64,000 nucleotides of DNA from Nocardioides sp. J54. GTDB taxonomy: Bacteria; Actinomycetota; Actinomycetes; Propionibacteriales; Nocardioidaceae. A program made the position numbers and the translations under genes. Where the stretch lies: NCBI RefSeq assembly GCF_000519005.1, contig NZ_JAER01000017.1:1-64000 (forward strand). The letters are read 5' to 3'. The notes beneath the pieces are model-generated. The model ran no database searches. It was not told the DNA's origin and saw only the letters and a program-made list of their open reading frames with translations. Positions 18,374 through 27,047 of this stretch are shown in pieces (the first letter of the stretch is position 1; every line of letters begins with the position of its first letter).

Positions 18374-18389
18374 TGTTTCACGGGAAACA
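18374..18389. promoter_or_regulatory. parS site 1 (one mismatch)
   Basis: TGTTTCACGGGAAACA differs from the universal parS sequence TGTTTCACGTGAAACA at one position. ParB binds parS to load the segregation complex near the origin. It lies in the 313-bp gap between the aminotransferase and parB. Confidence 0.75.
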
Positions 18390-18421
18390 TCTGGTGACTC
18401 GTGGGAGACAAGTGGCTAGAG

Positions 18422-18443
18422 CGACAAGTCGCCATGTCGACAA
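18422..18443. repeat. TGTCGACA-type repeat, partial copy
   Basis: CGACAAGTCGCC followed by ATGTCGACAA matches the block at 16192-16213 at 19 of 22 positions. It lies 33 bp from parS site 1. Confidence 0.5.
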
Positions 18444-18464
18444 AAGGGCCTGTTCCGCCCGCCT

Positions 18465-18566
18465 GCTGGCGCTCGTCACACCTCAACCACCGGGAGCACG
18501 GCGTCAGACGGCGACCAACTGCCGCTGGTTGAGGTGCGAGGCGCCCCGGCGCCGAGCCTCGAAACC
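18465..18566. repeat. GGTTTCGAGGCTC palindromic element, copy 1 (left end missing)
   Basis: CACCTCAACCACCGGGAG (from 18479) pairs with GCCGCTGGTTGAGGTG further right, and the right end GAGCCTCGAAACC is at 18554-18566. The outer left arm seen in the second copy (28345-28462) is absent. Conserved arms surround a loop whose sequence differs between the copies. It occupies the space just after the parB stop. Confidence 0.65.
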
Positions 18567-18613
18567 TGCAGCCCACCCGACGGACTCTCGCGGGCGCAGT
18601 GCGCCAGACAGGT

Positions 18614-19657
18614 TCAGACGACCTTGTCGTTCCTGTTCCTAGGGTCGATGAGGTCGACGATGCGCTGCAGGTCCCCGGTGTTGGCGAACTCGATGGAGAT
18701 CTTGCCCTTGGCCTTGCCGAGATTGATCTTCACCCGGGTCTCCAGCCGGTCACCCAGCCGCTCGGAGAGCTCGGCGAGGCCGGGCGCCTTCGGCTTGGGA
18801 CGCGACGTGCGCTTGGGCGTGACCTCGCCGTCACCGACGGCCACGATCTCCTCCAGGCCGCGCACCGAGATGCCCTCGGCGACGACGCGCTGGGCGAGCC
18901 GGTCCTGCTGGTCGGCGTCAGGCACGGCCAGCAGCGCGCGGGCGTGGCCGGCCGAGAGCACGCCGGCGGCGACGCGGCGCTGGACCGCGGGGGAGAGCTT
19001 GAGCAGGCGCAGCGTGTTGCTGATCTGCGGGCGCGAGCGGCCGATGCGCTGGGCGAGCTCGTCGTGCGTGCAGGAGAAGTCCTCGAGCAGCTGCTGGTAG
19101 GCGGCGGCCTCCTCGAGCGGATTGAGGTTGCTGCGGTGCAGGTTCTCCAGGAGGGCGTCCCGGAGCATGTCGGTGTCGTCGGTCTCGCGGACGATCGCAG
19201 GGATCGTGGAGAGGCCGGCCGCCTGGGTGGCGCGCCAGCGGCGCTCGCCCATGACCAGCTCGTAGTCCTCGGGGCCGGTCTTGCGGACGACGACGGGCTG
19301 GAGGAGTCCGATCTCCTTGATGGAGTGGACCAGCTCGGCCATCGCCTCCTCGTCGAAGACCGTCCGCGGGTTGACGGCGTTCGGCCGGATGCGCTCGACG
19401 GGCAGCTCGGCGAAGAAGGCACCTTCGACGGGCGCCAGACCCGAATCGGCGCCCTGAGGGCCGTTCCCGGCGCCGGTGGACCCCAGGTCCACCGAGGCGC
19501 TGGAAGGCGCTCCAGCGGCGTCGTCCGAATTCTGGTCGCTCTGGTTGACAGCCGCGCCGTTCCCCGACTCATTTCCGGCGGGCGCCGGCGGCGTCGGGGG
19601 AGCGGTCGGGATGAGCGATCCGAGACCGCGGCCGAGGCCGCGACGGGGGGCGTTCAC
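18614..19657 (-). CDS. parB: Chromosome partitioning protein ParB
   Basis: A 347-residue CTPase that binds parS and spreads on DNA to form the segregation complex. N-terminal ParA-interaction stretch [16 protein letters not shown]-binding block ([10 protein letters not shown], then [12 protein letters not shown]), helix-turn-helix around [19 protein letters not shown], and a C-terminal dimerization end ([21 protein letters not shown]). The GTG start overlaps the parA stop by four bases. Four parS sites lie within 2 kb. Confidence 0.97.
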   Translation of the reverse strand: MNAPRRGLGRGLGSLIPTAPPTPPAPAGNESGNGAAVNQSDQNSDDAAGAPSSASVDLGSTGAGNGPQGADSGLAPVEGAFFAELPVERIRPNAVNPRTVFDEEAMAELVHSIKEIGLLQPVVVRKTGPEDYELVMGERRWRATQAAGLSTIPAIVRETDDTDMLRDALLENLHRSNLNPLEEAAAYQQLLEDFSCTHDELAQRIGRSRPQISNTLRLLKLSPAVQRRVAAGVLSAGHARALLAVPDADQQDRLAQRVVAEGISVRGLEEIVAVGDGEVTPKRTSRPKPKAPGLAELSERLGDRLETRVKINLGKAKGKISIEFANTGDLQRIVDLIDPRNRNDKVV

Positions 19658-20811
19658 AGGTGGGCTCCTCGGGTGACGATCTCGCGCGCCGCCTCGAGGT
19701 AGCTCAGCGCGCCCGGCGATCCGGGATCGTAGGTCATCACCGTCTGGCCGTACGACGGTGCCTCCGACACCCGGACCGAGCGGGGGATGGCGGTGCTCAG
19801 CACCTGATCACCGAAGTGCTCGCGGACCTCCGCGGCGACGCCTGCGGCCAGTCGGGTGCGTGCGTCGAACATGGTCAGCACGATGGTGGAGACGGCCAGC
19901 TCGGGGTTGAGGTGGGCGCGCACCATGTCGACGGTGGCGAGCAGCTGCCCGAGGCCCTCGAGGGCGTAGTACTCCGCCTGGATCGGGATCAGCATCTCCG
20001 CGCCCGCAACGAGGGCGTTGAGCGTCAGCAGGCCGAGCGAGGGCGGGCAGTCGATGAACACGTAGTCGAAGCGCTCCTCGCCGGCGGTGTCCGCCGACCC
20101 GATCCGCGGGTGGGCGTCGAGAGCGCGCTTGAGCCGCTGCTCGCGGGCCACCACGCTCACCAGCTCGATCTCCGCTCCCGCCAGGTCGATCGTCGCCGGC
20201 ACGACCCACAAGCCTGCGGCATCGGGGCACGGCTGCGCGATGTCGACGATGGCGGCGCCGTCCACGAGCAGCTCGTAGGTGGACGGGGTGCCCTGGTGGT
20301 GCTCGATGTTGAGCGCCGTCGACGCGTTGCCCTGCGGGTCGAGGTCGATGACCAGCACCCGCTGGCCCAACTGGGTGAGCGCCGCCGCGAGGTTGACCGT
20401 GGAGGTCGTCTTGCCGACCCCGCCCTTCTGGTTGGCCACCACGAAGACGCGCGTCTCGGACGGCCGAGCGAGCTGCTCCTGGGGAATGCCGGCCCGCACC
20501 ATGACCGTGGCCTGCGCAGCACGCGCGAGCGGGGTCGATGCGTCGTCGAACCCGGCAGCCCGTTCCGCGAGCTGGGCCGCGGTCATCACGCCACCCGCGA
20601 CGGGCGGCTTGGCGGCAGTGTCGGTTTCACGTGAAACACCGGACTCCGCCGCGCCCTCCGGCGTCGACGTTTCACGTGAAACCTCGCCTTCCGAGGACGA
20701 AGCACCAGTGGACGGAGCCTGTGGATAACCGGGGGCGTTCTGTGGATGCTCACGCTCAGCACCCCCACCCTGATCGGTGGAAAACCCGCCAGGGGCCTCG
20801 GCGTCGGTCAC
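19654..20811 (-). CDS. parA: Chromosome partitioning ATPase ParA
   Basis: A 385-residue Walker-type ATPase that drives origin movement with ParB. Deviant Walker A motif [20 protein letters not shown], Walker A' [12 protein letters not shown] and Walker [14 protein letters not shown] are intact. The N-terminal extension of about 130 residues is longer than in many ParA proteins and contains VSRET twice, each encoded by a parS site. The GTG at 20811 overlaps the rsmG stop (GTGA); the frame runs further upstream only as an overlap with rsmG. Confidence 0.95.
   Translation of the reverse strand: MTDAEAPGGFSTDQGGGAEREHPQNAPGYPQAPSTGASSSEGEVSRETSTPEGAAESGVSRETDTAAKPPVAGGVMTAAQLAERAAGFDDASTPLARAAQATVMVRAGIPQEQLARPSETRVFVVANQKGGVGKTTSTVNLAAALTQLGQRVLVIDLDPQGNASTALNIEHHQGTPSTYELLVDGAAIVDIAQPCPDAAGLWVVPATIDLAGAEIELVSVVAREQRLKRALDAHPRIGSADTAGEERFDYVFIDCPPSLGLLTLNALVAGAEMLIPIQAEYYALEGLGQLLATVDMVRAHLNPELAVSTIVLTMFDARTRLAAGVAAEVREHFGDQVLSTAIPRSVRVSEAPSYGQTVMTYDPGSPGALSYLEAAREIVTRGAHL
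20623..20638. promoter_or_regulatory. parS site 2 (inside parA)
   Basis: GGTTTCACGTGAAACA, 15 of 16 positions of parS. On the coding strand it is read as Val-Ser-Arg-Glu-Thr in the ParA N-terminal extension. Confidence 0.9.
20668..20683. promoter_or_regulatory. parS site 3 (inside parA)
   Basis: CGTTTCACGTGAAACC keeps the 14-bp parS core intact. It is 45 bp from site 2, in the same frame, so it also encodes VSRET. Confidence 0.88.
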
Positions 20812-21551
20812 GACTTCCTCCTCTTGTTCCTGCCACGGGAAGGGCGCGGTGCCCGAGCACCACGCTGCGGCCGGGACGGCAACGATACGCGGGCCGGGTC
20901 GGCCCACGTCACCCGCACGACGCGGATCGGGCTCACGTCGGACAACGCCTCGTCCTCACCCAGGGTCACGACCTCCGGGGCGGCACAACCGAGGCGTGTG
21001 AGAACCGCCGCAGCGGCCTCGACCTCCTCGGGTGCCGAGCTTCCCTTCATCGCGACGAGGGCACCCTCCGGGGCGACCAGCGGCATCGACCACTCGAGCA
21101 GGCGGTCGAGCGGCGCCACGGCGCGGGAGGTGACGACGTCGAAGACGGCATGTCCGTGGAGGGCGTCAGCACGGCCCCGGACCACGACCACGTTGGTCAG
21201 CCCGAGGCTGGCGACGGCTTCCTCCAGGAAGGTGGTCCGCCGCAGCAGCGGCTCCACCAAGGTGATCTGGACGTCCGGGCGGGCGATCGCCAGGACGACG
21301 CCGGGGAGCCCGGCTCCCGACCCGATGTCGGCCACGCGCGCGTCCGGCGGGATCGCGGGGGCCAGCAGGGCGCAGTTGAGGACGTGGCGCTCCCAGAGGC
21401 GGGGCGCTTCACGGGGTCCGATGAGGCCGCGCACCACCCCGTCGGTGGCGAGCAGCTCGGCGTACGCGACGGCGGTGTCCACCCGGTCCGCCGGAAAGAG
21501 TGCAGCGACGGACGCCGGGGGAGGGGGCAGCGTGCTGTCGTGGGCGGTCAT
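20808..21551 (-). CDS. rsmG: 16S rRNA (guanine(527)-N(7))-methyltransferase RsmG
   Basis: A 247-residue SAM-dependent methyltransferase that modifies G527 of 16S rRNA (formerly GidB). The SAM motif is VADIGSGAGLPGVVLAIARPD, followed by VEPLLRRTTFLEE and the family block VVTSRAVAPLDRLLEW. I take the ATG at 21551, after a GGGGGG stretch; a GTG two codons upstream (21557) is the alternative. The C-terminal tail is basic (RGRNKRRKS). Its stop overlaps the parA start by four bases. Confidence 0.95.
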   Translation of the reverse strand: MTAHDSTLPPPPASVAALFPADRVDTAVAYAELLATDGVVRGLIGPREAPRLWERHVLNCALLAPAIPPDARVADIGSGAGLPGVVLAIARPDVQITLVEPLLRRTTFLEEAVASLGLTNVVVVRGRADALHGHAVFDVVTSRAVAPLDRLLEWSMPLVAPEGALVAMKGSSAPEEVEAAAAVLTRLGCAAPEVVTLGEDEALSDVSPIRVVRVTWADPARVSLPSRPQRGARAPRPSRGRNKRRKS

Positions 21552-21632
21552 GGGCACCCCCCAGCAGCAACCACCCCCGGGCCTGCCGGATCCAGCGGAT
21601 CCGGAGACACCGGGGGTGTGCGTCGGTCGTGA

Positions 21633-21648
21633 TGTTTCACGTGAAACG
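21633..21648. promoter_or_regulatory. parS site 4
   Basis: TGTTTCACGTGAAACG, 15 of 16 positions of parS, in the 117-bp gap between jag and rsmG. Confidence 0.92.
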
Positions 21649-21668
21649 TCGGCGACGGAGCAGGACGC

Positions 21669-22238
21669 TCAGGCGTCCGCCGGCAGGACGACGACGTAGC
21701 GTCGCGGCTCCACGCCCGCCGACTCCGAGCGCAGACCCGCGGCGGCCACCGCGTCGTGGACGATCTTGCGCTCGAACGGCGACATCGGCTCCAGCGACAC
21801 GGGCTCGCCGGACTCGGCAACCTGCGCGGCGGTCTCGGCGCCGAGCTGGGTCAGTCGGGACCGCTTGTCGGCGCGGAAGCCCGAGATGTCGAGCATCAGG
21901 CGCGAGCGCTCACCGGTCTCGCGGTAGACCGCGAGGCGGGTCAGCTCCTGGAGCGCCTCGAGCACCTTGCCGTCGCGGCCGACGAGCTGGGTCAGCTCGG
22001 CGCCGACGATGGACACGGCGGCCCGGTCGGCCTCCACGTCGATGTCGAGGTCGCCGTCGAGGTCGGCGATGTCGAGGAGCTCCTCGAGGTAGTCGGCCGC
22101 GATGTCGCCCTCCTGCTCGAGGCGGGCGATCTTGTCGGTGCCGCCGGCGGGCGCGTCGGTCCCTGCCTCGGGGGCGTCGACGGGGGCGTCGACGGGGTTC
22201 TCCTCGGTCACGGACGCGGTCTCGGTCTCGGCGCTCAC
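21669..22238 (-). CDS. jag: Jag family RNA-binding protein (KH/R3H)
   Basis: A 189-residue protein with an acidic N-terminal region, a KH-like domain (VSIVGAELTQLVGRDGKVLEALQEL) and an R3H domain (MSPFERKIVHDAVAAAGLRSES, then a final VEPRRYVVV). Members bind RNA and influence cell-envelope growth; always found next to yidC in actinobacteria (Rv3920c). The GTG start overlaps the yidC stop by four bases. Confidence 0.92.
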   Translation of the reverse strand: MSAETETASVTEENPVDAPVDAPEAGTDAPAGGTDKIARLEQEGDIAADYLEELLDIADLDGDLDIDVEADRAAVSIVGAELTQLVGRDGKVLEALQELTRLAVYRETGERSRLMLDISGFRADKRSRLTQLGAETAAQVAESGEPVSLEPMSPFERKIVHDAVAAAGLRSESAGVEPRRYVVVLPADA

Positions 22239-23266
22239 TTGCTGTCTCCCTCGTTCGTGGTGTCGTTGCTGGCGCCGCGGGCGGTGCCGCCGGCGCCTGG
22301 CTTGCTCTTGCGCTGCGAACGCGTCTGCCGCTTCGGCTGCTGCCGGGCCGCGGGGCGTCGCTCGTTGGCGGGCGCCTCGGTCACGACCTCGGCCTCGGCG
22401 GCCGGGTGGCCGTGCTTGGCGGCCTTCGCGCGGTCGCGCTCCTGCTTGGCCTTGAAGGCCGGCGTACCGGGCGCGGGGTTGTTGCGGATGACGTAGAACT
22501 GCTGGCCCATGGTCCACAGGTTCGAGGTGGTCCAGTAGAGGAGGACACCGATCGGGAACGCGACACCGCCGAGGCCGAAGGCCACCGGGAGGATGTAGAG
22601 CAGCATCTTCTGCTGCTGGGCGTACGGGCCGCTCATCGCCTCGGCCGGCATGTTCTTGGCCATCAGCTGGCGCTGCGTGGTGAAGGTGGTCGCCGTCATC
22701 GCGAGCACGAGGACCAGCGCGACGATCATGACGACGCCGTGCGGCTCGGGGCCCCACGTGCGGGCACCCCAGAAGGAGTCGGCCAGCGGGATCGCGCCGA
22801 AGACCTCGGACTGGCCGAACTGGTCGGCCCGCTTCGCGTCGAGGAAGCCGTGCGCCTTGCCGCTGCGCGCCGCCTGGTCGAGCAGGCGGAACAGCGCGAA
22901 GAAGATCGGCATCTGCAGCAGGATCGGCAGGCAGGAGGCGAACGGGTTGGTGCCCGCCTCCTTGTAGAGCTTCATCGTCTCCTCGGCCAGCTTCTGCCGG
23001 TCGTGGCCGTACTTCTTCTGCAGCTCCTTCACCTTGGGCTGCAGCAGCTGCATGTTGCGGCTGGACTTGATCTGCTTGACGAACAGCGGGATCAGCGCCG
23101 CGCGGATCACGAGGGTGAGGCCGATGATCGACAGCGCCCAGGACAGGCCGCCCGCCGGGTCGAGGCCGATCGCGCTGAGCAGCTCGTGCCAGCCGATGAG
23201 CACCGCCGAGATGATGTAGTACAGCGGCACCATGATGAAGTGGCCGATGTCGCCGATGAAACCCAC
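22235..23266 (-). CDS. yidC: Membrane protein insertase YidC
   Basis: A 343-residue YidC/Oxa1 insertase that places membrane proteins into the lipid bilayer with or without SecYEG. It has about five membrane helices; the hydrophilic-groove arginine lies in SIIGLTLVIRAALIPLFVKQ. The cytoplasmic hairpin (KVKELQKKYGHDRQKLAEE) and FASCLPILLQMPIFFALFRL are typical. The tail of about 80 residues is strongly basic, consistent with ribosome contact. GTG start, one base overlapping the yidD stop. Confidence 0.95.
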   Translation of the reverse strand: MGFIGDIGHFIMVPLYYIISAVLIGWHELLSAIGLDPAGGLSWALSIIGLTLVIRAALIPLFVKQIKSSRNMQLLQPKVKELQKKYGHDRQKLAEETMKLYKEAGTNPFASCLPILLQMPIFFALFRLLDQAARSGKAHGFLDAKRADQFGQSEVFGAIPLADSFWGARTWGPEPHGVVMIVALVLVLAMTATTFTTQRQLMAKNMPAEAMSGPYAQQQKMLLYILPVAFGLGGVAFPIGVLLYWTTSNLWTMGQQFYVIRNNPAPGTPAFKAKQERDRAKAAKHGHPAAEAEVVTEAPANERRPAARQQPKRQTRSQRKSKPGAGGTARGASNDTTNEGDSK

Positions 23267-23577
23267 TAGTGGTTCTCTCCTTGGCTGAGGTGACCGCCGG
23301 CGGTCGCCGGCAGGAGTTCGATGTCGCGCTCCGCTGCGTCCCCGGTGGCGGGGGAGCGGTCACGGCGCGGCGGGACGTGGTCGACGCCGCCGGGCGACCA
23401 CGGGTGGCAGCGCAGCAGACGCCGTGCGGCGAGCCAGGTGCCCTTGATCGCGCCGTGCACGCGCAGCGCCTCGACGGCGTACGCGGAGCAGGAGGGGTAG
23501 TAGCGGCAGGTCGGGCCGAGGAGCGGGCTGACGAGCAGCTGGTACGCACGGACCAGCCCGATCAGCAGCCACTTCAT
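23266..23577 (-). CDS. yidD: Membrane protein insertion efficiency factor YidD
   Basis: A 103-residue YidD protein. The family core is clear: [31 protein letters not shown], then [15 protein letters not shown]. It assists YidC-dependent insertion. The conserved part ends at about residue 70; the remaining tail is unconserved. The ATG overlaps the rnpA stop by four bases. Confidence 0.95.
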   Translation of the reverse strand: MKWLLIGLVRAYQLLVSPLLGPTCRYYPSCSAYAVEALRVHGAIKGTWLAARRLLRCHPWSPGGVDHVPPRRDRSPATGDAAERDIELLPATAGGHLSQGENH

Positions 23578-23969
23578 CGCGGCACCCCGGCCTCGGGACG
23601 GCCGGCCTTCTCGGTGACCCGCTGCAGGCAGTGGTCCAGGTCGGCGACGAGCTGGGGGTACGGCGTCGCCGCGGCCGCGGGCTGGGCACGGACCACGAGG
23701 ACCGACCCGGCGGGCAGCGCGTCGACGCGCTCGCGCACCGCGTGGCGCAGCCGGCGCTTCACCCGGTTCCGCACGACCGCCGTGCCGACGGCCTTGCTGA
23801 CGACGAAGCCGACCAGCGTCGGGTGTCCGTCCCCGGGCATGCCGACGACCTGTTGCCCAGCTGGGGGCAACAGGTGCGTGACGACGGTGCGGGCACCGGC
23901 TCGATGGCCCCGTCGGCTGGCGGCCCGGAATCCTTCGGGGTCCGTCAGACGGTTGCCGGCGGCGAGCAT
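23574..23969 (-). CDS. rnpA: Ribonuclease P protein component
   Basis: A 131-residue basic protein subunit of RNase P, which matures tRNA 5' ends. The RNR motif region [20 protein letters not shown] is intact, and the N-terminus starts normally ([19 protein letters not shown]). It is 51 bp downstream of rpmH. The RNA subunit gene is not in this window. Confidence 0.96.
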   Translation of the reverse strand: MLAAGNRLTDPEGFRAASRRGHRAGARTVVTHLLPPAGQQVVGMPGDGHPTLVGFVVSKAVGTAVVRNRVKRRLRHAVRERVDALPAGSVLVVRAQPAAAATPYPQLVADLDHCLQRVTEKAGRPEAGVPR

Positions 23970-24020
23970 CGGTCAGCCCCGCGGGTTCCGCCGAGCGGAC
24001 ACCCCCGGACCTGCCCGGCC

Positions 24021-24158
24021 TCAGACAGCGAGGCTCGAGCGACCCTTCCGGCGGCGGTTGGCCAGGATGGCGCGGCCGGCGCGGGTGCGCATCCGCAGTC
24101 GGAAGCCGTGCGTCTTGTGACGACGACGGTTGTTCGGCTGGTACGTCCGCTTGCTCAC
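24021..24158 (-). CDS. rpmH: 50S ribosomal protein L34
   Basis: A 45-residue ribosomal protein with the standard sequence start [18 protein letters not shown]. The GTG at 24158 gives the family length; the frame stays open upstream but is not L34-like. It heads the rpmH-rnpA-yidD-yidC-jag run, read from a promoter about 180 bp upstream. Confidence 0.97.
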   Translation of the reverse strand: MSKRTYQPNNRRRHKTHGFRLRMRTRAGRAILANRRRKGRSSLAV

Positions 24159-24338
24159 GAGTCGGCCTCTCAGGTCAGGTTCGGGAAGGGTCGCGCGGCA
24201 GCCTGCGAGCGACTCCGGTCGGGAGTCGTGAGGCCTGTCGGCCGGCACCGCGCAGCCACGATCGATCGCCTCCGCACGGCTGTGCGGGGGTGGTCATTCG
24301 TGGACATGCGGCACCGGTCGACCCCGGTTGACCAATCA

Positions 24339-24368
24339 ACGGTACGCGGAGCGCGGATCGGGGGTCAA
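24339..24368 (-). promoter_or_regulatory. rpmH operon promoter
   Basis: On the minus strand, TTGACC (24363-24368), an 18-bp spacer and TACCGT (24339-24344) form a good vegetative promoter pointing to rpmH, with a leader of about 170 bases. The rest of the 600-bp rpmH-dnaA gap holds the dnaA promoter and DnaA boxes and no gene. Confidence 0.6.
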
Positions 24369-24476
24369 ACCGGCGCGCCTCCGGCCACGCACGGCCGGGG
24401 TGGCGCATGATCCGCCCCTTCGTCCGGGCCCGGCGGCCCGTCGACCTACCCGATTCTTGCCGATGCGGCACCGACC

Positions 24477-24519
24477 TGTGGATAGCGGGTTGATCCACAG
24501 GCCCGTCGGCAGTTAGGTT
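24477..24519 (+). promoter_or_regulatory. dnaA promoter overlapped by DnaA boxes
   Basis: TTGATC (24490-24495), an 18-bp spacer and TAGGTT (24514-24519) form a candidate dnaA promoter. Two near-consensus DnaA boxes overlap or precede it: TGTGGATAG (24477-24485, reverse of CTATCCACA) and TGATCCACA (24491-24499). This suggests autoregulation. Confidence 0.5.
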
Positions 24520-24691
24520 CGGGCGATCCGGGATTCCCCGCCGGTCCCCCGCAACACCGGACGGCCGTCCGCGCCGATCAGCTCCCAGGCCCTCTTCTCG
24601 GGCCGCTGACCTGCGCAAACGTGGCCGGACGGACGTTTCGGAACGGCCTCGGTCGACCGCCGCGACGGCGGTGATGCAATTGTTCACACCC

Positions 24692-24700
24692 TGTGGACAA
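24692..24700 (-). promoter_or_regulatory. DnaA box upstream of dnaA
   Basis: TGTGGACAA is the exact reverse complement of TTGTCCACA, the high-GC actinobacterial DnaA box, 58 bp before the dnaA start. Confidence 0.75.
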
Positions 24701-24758
24701 AGTTGTGGAGCCAGACCAGGGCCCCGATCCGGACAGACGACAGCGAGAGGTGTGAGGC

Positions 24759-26336
24759 GTGACCGGCAACCCCGATCAGCCCCCGGCCACCGACGAGACC
24801 CCGGAGTCGCCTATCGCGCGACTCGAGCGGGAGTGGGCCGCCGTGGTCGGCGAGCTCCAGGCGCACCAACGCGCCTGGCTCCAGGCCAGCAAGCCGGTCA
24901 CCCTGCACGGGACGACCGCGATCGTCGCCGTGCCCGACGACTTCACCCGCAAGCGCCTCGAGGGTCGCCTGCGCGGCCAGCTCGAGGACACCCTCACCGA
25001 GCGCTTCGGCCACGAGGTGCAGCTCGCGGTCACCGTCGACAGCTCCCTCCAGCACTCGCTGACCCCCAACCTCGACGGCGGGTACGACGACGTGCCGGTC
25101 GACCAGGGCGCCCCGCTGGCCTCCGACCCGGGTGCGCACCACCCCGGCAGTCAGCCGGGCATGGTCGACATGTCGACAAAGCAACAGATCGACTCGTCGA
25201 CGCAGGACCGCACCACGCCGGCCTTCGACGAGGGCTACCCCGCCGCGGACCGGCCGACGATCCTCCCGGCCCCGGGCGCCAGCCCGCCGGTGACCGGCGA
25301 GTCGCGGCTCAACCCGAAGTACACCTTCGAGACCTTCGTCATCGGCTCGTCCAACCGCTTCCCGCACGCCGCGGCCGTCGCGGTCAGCGAGGCGCCGGGC
25401 AAGAGCTACAACCCGCTCCTCATCTACGGCGAGTCCGGGCTGGGCAAGACCCACCTGCTGCACGCGATCGGCCACTACGTGCGCACGATCTACGCCGGCT
25501 CCAAGGTGCGCTACGTCTCCAGCGAGGAGTTCACCAACGAGTTCATCAACGCGATCCGCGACGACCGGCAGGACCGGTTCAAGCGGAAGTACCGCGAGGT
25601 GGACGTGCTCCTCATCGACGACATCCAGTTCCTGGCGGGGAAGACCCAGACCCAGGAGGAGTTCTTCCACACCTTCAACACGCTCCACAACGCCAACAAG
25701 CAGATCGTGCTGACGTCCGACCGTCCGCCGAAGCTGCTCGAGGCGCTCGAGGACCGGCTGCGCAACCGGTTCGAGTGGGGCCTGATCACCGACGTCCAGG
25801 CACCGGACCTCGAGACCCGCATCGCGATCCTGCGCAAGAAGGCCGCGATGGACCGCCTCACGGCCCCCTCGGACGTGCTGGAGTTCATCGCCAGCAAGAT
25901 CCAGACCAACATCCGCGAGCTCGAGGGCGCCCTGATCCGGGTCACCGCCTTCGCCAACCTCAACCGCCAGGACGTCGACATGACGCTGGCCGAGATCGTC
26001 CTCAAGGACCTCATCCCCGAGGGCGGCGAGCCAGAGATCACCGCGCCGCTGATCATCGCCCAGACCGCGGCGTACTTCGGCCTCACCATCGAGGAGCTCA
26101 CCGGCCCCAGCCGCGGGCGCCACCTGGTGATGGCGCGCCAGATCGCGATGTACCTGTGCCGCGAGCTCACCGGCCTGTCGCTGCCGAAGATCGGCGCGCA
26201 GTTCGGCAACCGCGACCACACGACCGTCATGTACGCCGAGCGCAAGATCAACCAGCTGCTCGGCGAGCGGCGCGCGGTGTTCAACCAGGTCAGCGAGCTG
26301 ACCAACCGCGTCAAGATGCAGGCTCGGCAGGGCTGA
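24759..26336 (+). CDS. dnaA: Chromosomal replication initiator protein DnaA
   Basis: A 525-residue initiator that binds DnaA boxes and melts oriC. N-terminal domain I, a linker (about residues 95-180), AAA+ domain with Walker A GESGLGKTHLLHA and Walker B VLLIDDIQFLAGK, and the C-terminal DNA-binding signature NRDHTTVMYAERKI. The linker contains VDMSTKQQIDSST, encoded by a degenerate TGTCGACA-type repeat (25163-25202). The GTG at 24759 follows GAGAGG by 8 bases. Confidence 0.98.
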   Translation: MTGNPDQPPATDETPESPIARLEREWAAVVGELQAHQRAWLQASKPVTLHGTTAIVAVPDDFTRKRLEGRLRGQLEDTLTERFGHEVQLAVTVDSSLQHSLTPNLDGGYDDVPVDQGAPLASDPGAHHPGSQPGMVDMSTKQQIDSSTQDRTTPAFDEGYPAADRPTILPAPGASPPVTGESRLNPKYTFETFVIGSSNRFPHAAAVAVSEAPGKSYNPLLIYGESGLGKTHLLHAIGHYVRTIYAGSKVRYVSSEEFTNEFINAIRDDRQDRFKRKYREVDVLLIDDIQFLAGKTQTQEEFFHTFNTLHNANKQIVLTSDRPPKLLEALEDRLRNRFEWGLITDVQAPDLETRIAILRKKAAMDRLTAPSDVLEFIASKIQTNIRELEGALIRVTAFANLNRQDVDMTLAEIVLKDLIPEGGEPEITAPLIIAQTAAYFGLTIEELTGPSRGRHLVMARQIAMYLCRELTGLSLPKIGAQFGNRDHTTVMYAERKINQLLGERRAVFNQVSELTNRVKMQARQG

Positions 26337-27047
26337 TTGCGCAAGCGCGTACCGACGCCTGCCCACCCACGAGGTGGTCGGGCGCCGGAGGCGCCGTACG
26401 GCCGGTCCCTGTGGCGGCAAGTCGGGTCGCCGCCGGCGTCCGGAGGCCACACCAAGCCACCGTTCGAGGGTGGACGTCGGCGACGGCGCGCTCTGCAGCC
26501 GCCACAGGGAACCGGACGGCAGGCGCCGCAGGCGCCCGACCACCGACCCTCCGACAACAGGCGTCGGCACGCCTCGCCGCCATCCCGACCGACCCCGACC
26601 AACACGGACCGACACCGAACGACACCGATTTCTTGTCGTACGAGCCTGTGGAGAAAGGGGTGAAAACTGTGCGAACTACACGGGGAGGATTCCGTGGAGT
26701 CTGCAGCTCGGGCGTCCACACGCTGTGGTTCCTCCCCAGCCCGACCAGGTTCACCACGACGGCCGCCCACAGGTCATCCACGGGGTCATCGGCCGCTGAC
26801 CTGCGACGACACGAGTTCTCCCCAGTTTCCACCGGACCTATGACCACTCCGAATCCATCCACGGGTCGATCGATCGCGGAACTCCTCCCGGGCCCCGACC
26901 TGTGGAACAACACGACCTCGCAGCCCCTCGACCTCGACAGGCAGTGCCGCGCTCACTGGCGACGTGGCAGGATGCAACCCCACACGTGCGCTCGCTGTCG
27001 TTGCTGAGCGCCGGCCCACCCGATCCCAGTGATGAGGTACGACGAAC
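26337..27047. other. oriC: Probable replication origin oriC (dnaA-dnaN gap)
   Basis: A 711-bp gene-free region between dnaA and dnaN, the usual oriC location in actinobacteria. DnaA-box-like 9-mers on both strands include TGTGGAGAA (26647-26655, one mismatch to the reverse consensus), GCGTCCACA (26712-26720), TCATCCACG (26774-26782), CCATCCACG (26855-26863) and TGTGGAACA (26901-26909). The least GC-rich part is about 26620-26700. The first quarter is occupied by a 172-bp inverted-repeat element. Confidence 0.75.
26373..26544. repeat. 172-bp inverted-repeat element, copy 2 (in oriC)
   Basis: Arms 26373-26436 and about 26478-26544 are imperfect reverse complements (GGTGGTCGGGCGCC pairs with GGCGCCCGACCACC; CCCTGTGGCGGC pairs with GCCGCCACAGGG). 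The interior GGCGGCAAGTCGGGTC is shared with copy 1 at 63-234, while the outer ends and loop differ. Confidence 0.7.

Noticed and set aside
26641-27000. Protein-coding frames in the dnaA-dnaN gap
   Set aside because: No start with a ribosome site and no family similarity; the region carries DnaA boxes.
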